Assembly: GCA_031256755.1 (NCBI GenBank)
Contig: JAIRPZ010000321.1
Span: 1 to 9,228 of the forward strand
Direction of reading: 5' to 3'
DNA length: 9,228 nucleotides
Source of the DNA: Planctomycetaceae bacterium
GTDB lineage: Bacteria; Planctomycetota; Planctomycetia; Pirellulales; Thermoguttaceae
This document shows positions 5,986 through 9,228 of the stretch, piece by piece. Numbering within the stretch: position 1 is the stretch's first letter; every line of letters begins with the position of its first letter. Position numbers and translations under genes: made by a program. Under the pieces are notes generated by a model. The model saw nothing but the letters and a program-made list of their open reading frames with translations, searched no databases and was not told the DNA's origin.

Positions 5986-7377
5986 ATGTTATCTCACGAA
6001 AAAAGCCGTGCCGTTTTTGCCGAAGCCCTCACGCTCATGCCGGGCGGAGTGAACAGTCCAGCCCGTGCCTTCGGTGCCGTCGGCGGAGAACCCGTTGTTA
6101 TCGCAAAAGGCGACGGGGCTTACCTTTATGACGTTGACGGTCATCAATATCTCGATTATGTTCAGTCATGGGGACCGATGGTACTCGGTCATGCTCACCC
6201 TGCCGTTGTTTCCGCCGTTCAGACATCGCTGAAAAACGGCACCAGTTTCGGCGCACCGACTGAAGCCGAAAATACGCTTGCCAAGTTGATTCGTTCCTGT
6301 ATTCCGTGTATCGAAAAAATCCGGTTTGTCAATTCCGGGACGGAGGCGGCGATGAGTGCTGTCCGGCTGGCAAGGGGCTATACCGGCAGGAATAAAATTG
6401 TCAAATTCATCGGCAACTACCACGGACATGTGGATTCGCTTCTTGTTGCGGCGGGCAGTTCAGCCGCAACGCTCGGCGTTCCCAATTCTCCCGGAGTTAC
6501 GCCCGGTGCCGTGCAGGACACGATTCTGCTGCCGTATAACGATGTCGAAGCCGTCAAAAAGACCTTTCAGGAACGCGGCGGTGAAATTGCCGGTGTGATT
6601 GTTGAACCGGTTGCCGGCAATATGGGCTGTGTTATCGGCAGTTCCAATTTTCTTTATGAACTCCGGCATTTAACGCAGGATCACAAAACGGTGCTGATTT
6701 TCGATGAAGTGCTTTGCGGATTCCGTGCCGGAAAATGGAGTGCCGGTCAGCGGTTCAGTATTACGCCGGATTTAACGATTCTCGGCAAGATCATCGGCGG
6801 CGGTTTGCCGGTCGGTGCTTACGGCGGAAAAGCCGAAATTATGAATCATGTTTTGCCGTCGGGGAAAGTTTTTCAGGCGGGAACCCTTTCCGGCAATCCG
6901 CTGGCGATGACGGCGGGAACGGCGACAATTCAAACGCTGATTGCCGGGGACTGTTTCAAAGCGTTGGAACGAAAGACCGCTTTGCTTGCCGAGGGATTGG
7001 AAGACGAAGCGAGAACGGCGAAAATACCGGTGTATATTGAGCAAATCGGTGCGATGATGACGTTGTTTTTCTTGCAGGACGGTTTTTTGTCGAGTATACA
7101 TAATTTAGTTTTGGATATTTCGGCAGGCGGCGGCAATGTAGTGCGTTCAACGGCAACGAGTTCGAGCGGCAACAGTTTCAGCGGTAAAATTACGGATTGG
7201 GATTCCGCATCGGCGTGCGATACGGATCGGTATGCCCGGTTCTTTTGGGGCATGCTGGAGCGGGGATTCTATTTTCCGTGCAGTCAATTTGAAGCGTGGT
7301 TTATGTCCGCAGCGATCACCGAGCCGGAAATCCAACAGACCGTTGAAGCCGCAAAAGAGGTGTTTCGGATGCTCTGA
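5986..7377 (+). CDS. hemL: Glutamate-1-semialdehyde 2,1-aminomutase
   Basis: This cytoplasmic PLP enzyme converts glutamate-1-semialdehyde to 5-aminolevulinate in the C5 route to heme and other tetrapyrroles. The 463 residues follow E. coli HemL closely: PGGVNSPARAF (19-29), GAYLYDVDG, SWGPMVLGH, SFGAPTE, NSGTEAAMSAVRLARG (116-131) and YHGH. E207 (VEPVAGNM) and D240 (IFDEV) are in place, and K268 in LGKIIGGG is the PLP-binding lysine. QAGTLSGNP (297-305) provides the phosphate contact from the partner subunit. The mobile substrate-gate region (about 150-185) is intact. The protein is about 30-35 residues longer than usual because of a Ser/Gly-rich insert at about 364-401; alignment resumes at ITDWDSASACDTDRYARFFW. 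The reading frame is unbroken across it, so the gene is probably functional. The ATG at 5986 has no ribosome site but starts at the usual family position. Neither hemA nor other heme genes are nearby. Confidence 0.97.
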   Translation: MLSHEKSRAVFAEALTLMPGGVNSPARAFGAVGGEPVVIAKGDGAYLYDVDGHQYLDYVQSWGPMVLGHAHPAVVSAVQTSLKNGTSFGAPTEAENTLAKLIRSCIPCIEKIRFVNSGTEAAMSAVRLARGYTGRNKIVKFIGNYHGHVDSLLVAAGSSAATLGVPNSPGVTPGAVQDTILLPYNDVEAVKKTFQERGGEIAGVIVEPVAGNMGCVIGSSNFLYELRHLTQDHKTVLIFDEVLCGFRAGKWSAGQRFSITPDLTILGKIIGGGLPVGAYGGKAEIMNHVLPSGKVFQAGTLSGNPLAMTAGTATIQTLIAGDCFKALERKTALLAEGLEDEARTAKIPVYIEQIGAMMTLFFLQDGFLSSIHNLVLDISAGGGNVVRSTATSSSGNSFSGKITDWDSASACDTDRYARFFWGMLERGFYFPCSQFEAWFMSAAITEPEIQQTVEAAKEVFRML

Positions 7378-7420
7378 TCCGGTCAATGTGCCGAAGCGGC
7401 TTCTGTTTCTGTGCTGAAGA

Positions 7421-7432
7421 AATGAATTCATT
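7421..7432. repeat. 12-base perfect palindrome downstream of hemL
   Basis: AATGAATTCATT is a perfect palindrome 43 bases after the hemL stop. It could be a protein-binding site. About two such palindromes are expected by chance in a window this size, so significance is low. Confidence 0.3.
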
Positions 7433-7550
7433 GCCGCCGACGGGAATGGTATTACTTCTTGTTTTTTCTCCGCAATCCGGTTGAAATTTGTTTGGAATAC
7501 TGCCGTAACGCTGCGGCGATGATATTTTGCCGGTTTTATCCGTTTTGATT

Positions 7551-7560
7551 TTTTGCAAAA
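7551..7560. repeat. 10-base perfect palindrome upstream of guaB
   Basis: TTTTGCAAAA is a perfect A/T-flanked palindrome 62 bases before the guaB -35 element. An upstream operator is possible; chance occurrence is also plausible. Confidence 0.25.
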
Positions 7561-7606
7561 GGGGACATGATGGCCGCATTGCCGGCGTTGGCTGTCCGTC
7601 CAAAAT

Positions 7607-7636
7607 CTTGAAAACATGTCTCTTGAAAAACATCTC
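7607..7636 (+). repeat. Tandem imperfect 15-base repeat overlapping the guaB -35 box
   Basis: Copy one is CTTGAAAACATGTCT (7607-7621) and copy two is CTTGAAAAACATCTC (7622-7636). They abut exactly and share CTTGAAAA then CAT. The second copy supplies the TTGAAA -35 element. It may be a direct-repeat operator for a regulator of guaB or the result of a local duplication. Confidence 0.5.
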
Positions 7637-7651
7637 AAGGTGCTGTACAAT
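7623..7651 (+). promoter_or_regulatory. guaB: Candidate sigma70-type promoter of guaB
   Basis: TTGAAA (7623-7628, five of six) and TACAAT (7646-7651, five of six) are separated by the ideal 17 bases. Transcription would start near 7658, leaving a leader of about 40 bases before the ATG at 7699. This is too short for a purine riboswitch. It is the strongest promoter match in the window. Confidence 0.65.
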
Positions 7652-7698
7652 CAGAGCGGAAGTGATTGAACCCTTTTTCCATAAGCAGAATCCCTTCC

Positions 7699-9174
7699 AT
7701 GACCGATCCGTTTCTGAATCCGTGCCAACCCGAAACAGGCATTACGTTTGATGACGTTCTCCTCGAACCGCAGTACAGCGAAGTGGTTCCCGCCAGTGTC
7801 GATGTCAGTACCAATCTGACACAGCGGATTATCCTGCACATTCCCCTCATCAGTTCGCCGATGGATACCGTTACTGAAGCGGAAATGGCAATTGCCTTGG
7901 CACAGGAAGGAGGAATCGGCATCATTCACAAAAATCTCCCTGTCGACCGCCAAGCCGAAGAAGTCGCCAAAGTCAAACGGAGTGCCAACGGTATTATCCG
8001 CCATCCCGCCGCTCTGCCGCCGACCGCTTCTGTCCGCGAAGCACAAAATCTGATGCAGGAAAAGAACGTATCCGGCGTTCCCGTCATTCAGTTTGACGGC
8101 AAACTTTGCGGCATTCTCACCCGCCGCGACCTCCGGTTTCTTGAAAATCTCGACATCAAAATCTCCGAAGTGATGACTTCCGAAAATCTGGTGACCGCCA
8201 AGGGAGATGTCACACTGGAAGCCGCCGAGCGAATCCTGATGGAGAAGAAAGTCGAAAAACTGCTCCTCGTGGATGACCAGTACCGGCTGACCGGTTTGAT
8301 CACGATTCGGGACATCGACAAGATGCGGAGTTATCCCCGGCGGTGCGTGGATGCCGAAGGACGGCTTCGTGTCGGGGCTGCTGTCGGCGTTCACGATGCC
8401 GAGCGGATCGAGCGGCTGCTGGATCGGGATGTGGATATTCTGGTGGTTGACAGCGCACACGGTCATTCCGCTAACGTTTTGGAAACAATTCGTTACATTA
8501 AACGGCAGCATGATATTGATGTGATCGCCGGCAATGTCGCGACCGAAGACGGAGCAAAAGCCCTTGCGGATGCCGGTGCGGATGCGGTCAAAGTCGGAAT
8601 CGGTCCCGGATCGATTTGCACGACAAGAGTTGTTTCCGGTGTCGGGGTGCCGCAAATTACGGCGATTTCGCGTGCCGCCAAAGCGTTGAGCGGCAGCGGC
8701 GTGTCGATCATTGCTGACGGCGGCATCCGTTATTCCGGCGATATTACGAAGGCGATTGCGGCCGGTGCCAATGCGGTGATGCTCGGCGGTTTGTTTGCCG
8801 GATTGGAAGAAAGTCCGGGGGAATTGATTTTATATCAGGGCAGGACGTTCAAGAGTTATCGGGGAATGGGATCGCTGGGAGCGATGGTTCACGGTTCGGG
8901 CGAGCGGTATCGTCAAAGCAAAGATGCTTCGCCGGACAAGTTGGTGCCGGAGGGTGTAGAAGGGCGTGTGGCTTATAAAGGTTCGCTGGGGGCCTTTGTG
9001 TATCAACTGGTCGGCGGTTTGCGTGCAGGAATGGGGTACTGCGGAACACAGACGATAGACGATTTACGGACAAGGGGGAAGTTTATCCGTATTTCTTCCG
9101 CCAGCGGCAAAGAAAACCATCCGCACGATATTGTCATTACGCAGGAAGCACCGAATTACAGCAGTGAAGAGTAG
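7699..9174 (+). CDS. guaB: Inosine-5'-monophosphate dehydrogenase
   Basis: The enzyme oxidises IMP to XMP with NAD+, the rate-limiting step of guanine nucleotide synthesis, in the cytoplasm as a tetramer or octamer. At 491 residues it has the normal bacterial length. Visible parts in order: GITFDDVLLEPQYSEV (14-29), PLISSPMDTVTE (49-60), and a CBS pair at about 95-210 (the regulatory Bateman module that binds adenine/guanine nucleotides). Next come the NAD-site VDSAHGHS (250-257), AGNVATEDGA, and the catalytic loop GPGSICTTR with C307. The IMP-phosphate region DGGIRYSGDI (340-349), MLGGLFAG, and the flap E-R-Y-R-Q with R403/Y404 follow. PEGVEGRVAYKG (417-428) and GMGYCGTQTI (444-453) complete the barrel. 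The ATG at 7699 places the family start correctly; a TTG 33 bases upstream would add 11 residues with no homology. There is no ribosome site. guaA is not seen downstream within the window. Confidence 0.98.
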   Translation: MTDPFLNPCQPETGITFDDVLLEPQYSEVVPASVDVSTNLTQRIILHIPLISSPMDTVTEAEMAIALAQEGGIGIIHKNLPVDRQAEEVAKVKRSANGIIRHPAALPPTASVREAQNLMQEKNVSGVPVIQFDGKLCGILTRRDLRFLENLDIKISEVMTSENLVTAKGDVTLEAAERILMEKKVEKLLLVDDQYRLTGLITIRDIDKMRSYPRRCVDAEGRLRVGAAVGVHDAERIERLLDRDVDILVVDSAHGHSANVLETIRYIKRQHDIDVIAGNVATEDGAKALADAGADAVKVGIGPGSICTTRVVSGVGVPQITAISRAAKALSGSGVSIIADGGIRYSGDITKAIAAGANAVMLGGLFAGLEESPGELILYQGRTFKSYRGMGSLGAMVHGSGERYRQSKDASPDKLVPEGVEGRVAYKGSLGAFVYQLVGGLRAGMGYCGTQTIDDLRTRGKFIRISSASGKENHPHDIVITQEAPNYSSEE

Positions 9175-9184
9175 TTCCGCAGCG

Positions 9185-9228
9185 ATGTCCGAAACACCTT
9201 ATATTGTATTTCCAAACATGCCGCCGTG
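9185..9228 (+). CDS. Possible start of a downstream gene, cut by window edge
   Basis: An ATG ten bases after the guaB stop opens a frame that stays open to the window end (14 codons, MSETPYIVFPNMPP). The short spacing would fit an operon with guaB. There is no ribosome site, and 14 codons are too few to identify a family or rule out chance. Confidence 0.25.
   Translation, partial: MSETPYIVFPNMPP

Larger units (their letters stand above)
7378..7698. other. Intergenic region between hemL and guaB
   Basis: The 321 bases contain no plus-strand gene I can support. Frames on the minus strand run across it into antisense hemL but show no recognisable domain or ribosome site. The stretch contains two perfect palindromes (7421-7432 and 7551-7560), a tandem 15-base repeat (7607-7636) and the guaB promoter (7623-7651). 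A short GCCG-AAG-CGGC hairpin at 7390-7400 lacks a T-run and is too weak to call as the hemL terminator. Confidence 0.6.

Noticed and set aside
7390..7400. GCCG-AAG-CGGC hairpin after hemL as a terminator.
   Set aside because: A four-pair stem with no following T-run is too weak.
7147..7650. Long minus-strand open frames (167 and 105 codons) spanning the hemL-guaB gap.
   Set aside because: Half of each is antisense to hemL, they show no recognisable motif or ribosome site, and the longer starts at a TTG inside the guaB promoter.
7658..7698. Purine riboswitch before guaB.
   Set aside because: The predicted leader is only about 40 bases and contains no conserved aptamer elements that I can see.
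7651..8655. 334-codon minus-strand open frame opposite guaB.
   Set aside because: It is the antisense of a highly conserved IMP dehydrogenase, and the translated residues show no domain of their own.
1485..8811. Frequent TTGCCGG/CCGGCAA words on both strands as a possible genomic repeat or uptake signal.
   Set aside because: Most copies fall where Ala-Gly codons (GCC GGN) are in frame, so codon use can explain them; counting against a codon-shuffled genome would be needed.

Overview
The window looks like ordinary chromosomal DNA from a free-standing bacterial genome, most likely a planctomycete (Pirellulales-like). This is inferred, not proved. The main pointer is the secreted SH3-repeat protein at 3368-4558. 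Its C-terminal block (a short beta-rich segment ending in a 'YVGQFVGING...HITAENIQIV' pattern) resembles planctomycete proteins I recall. Supporting points are that only one of the gene starts has a clear Shine-Dalgarno site, and that single-gene transcription units are mixed on both strands. I see no phage, plasmid, IS, CRISPR, tRNA or rRNA sequence.

Layout, left to right. (a) 1-1011 (+): the 3' two thirds of an MFS transporter, cut by the window edge. (b) 1053-1448 (-): a stand-alone response-regulator receiver protein, convergent with the transporter. (c) 1449-1758: a 310-base divergent control region with a plausible sigma70-type promoter facing each way. (d) 1759-3345 (+): a close LeuT-type sodium-coupled amino-acid symporter. 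(e) 3368-4558 and 4603-5910 (-): a probable two-gene unit read right to left, first a CNNM/CorC-type membrane protein with CBS domains, then the exported SH3-repeat protein. (f) 5911-5985: a compact divergent promoter region. (g) 5986-7377 (+): hemL, glutamate-1-semialdehyde aminomutase, with an unusual serine/glycine-rich insert. (h) 7378-7698: a 321-base gap holding palindromes, a 15-base tandem repeat and a strong promoter. (i) 7699-9174 (+): guaB, IMP dehydrogenase. (j) A possible gene start at the right edge.

The genes do not form one pathway. They cover uptake (MFS, LeuT-type), ion handling or envelope function (CNNM/CBS and SH3 proteins), tetrapyrrole synthesis (hemL) and guanine nucleotide synthesis (guaB). 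In three cases (symporter, hemL, guaB) the longest open frame starts in or next to the predicted promoter, so the shorter starts given here are better supported by both homology and promoter position. I found no convincing previously undescribed multi-gene system. The points most worth checking are the hemL insert, the SH3 protein's C-terminal block, possible leaderless starts in the minus-strand pair, the tandem repeat at the guaB promoter, and a C-to-G composition drift along several genes.
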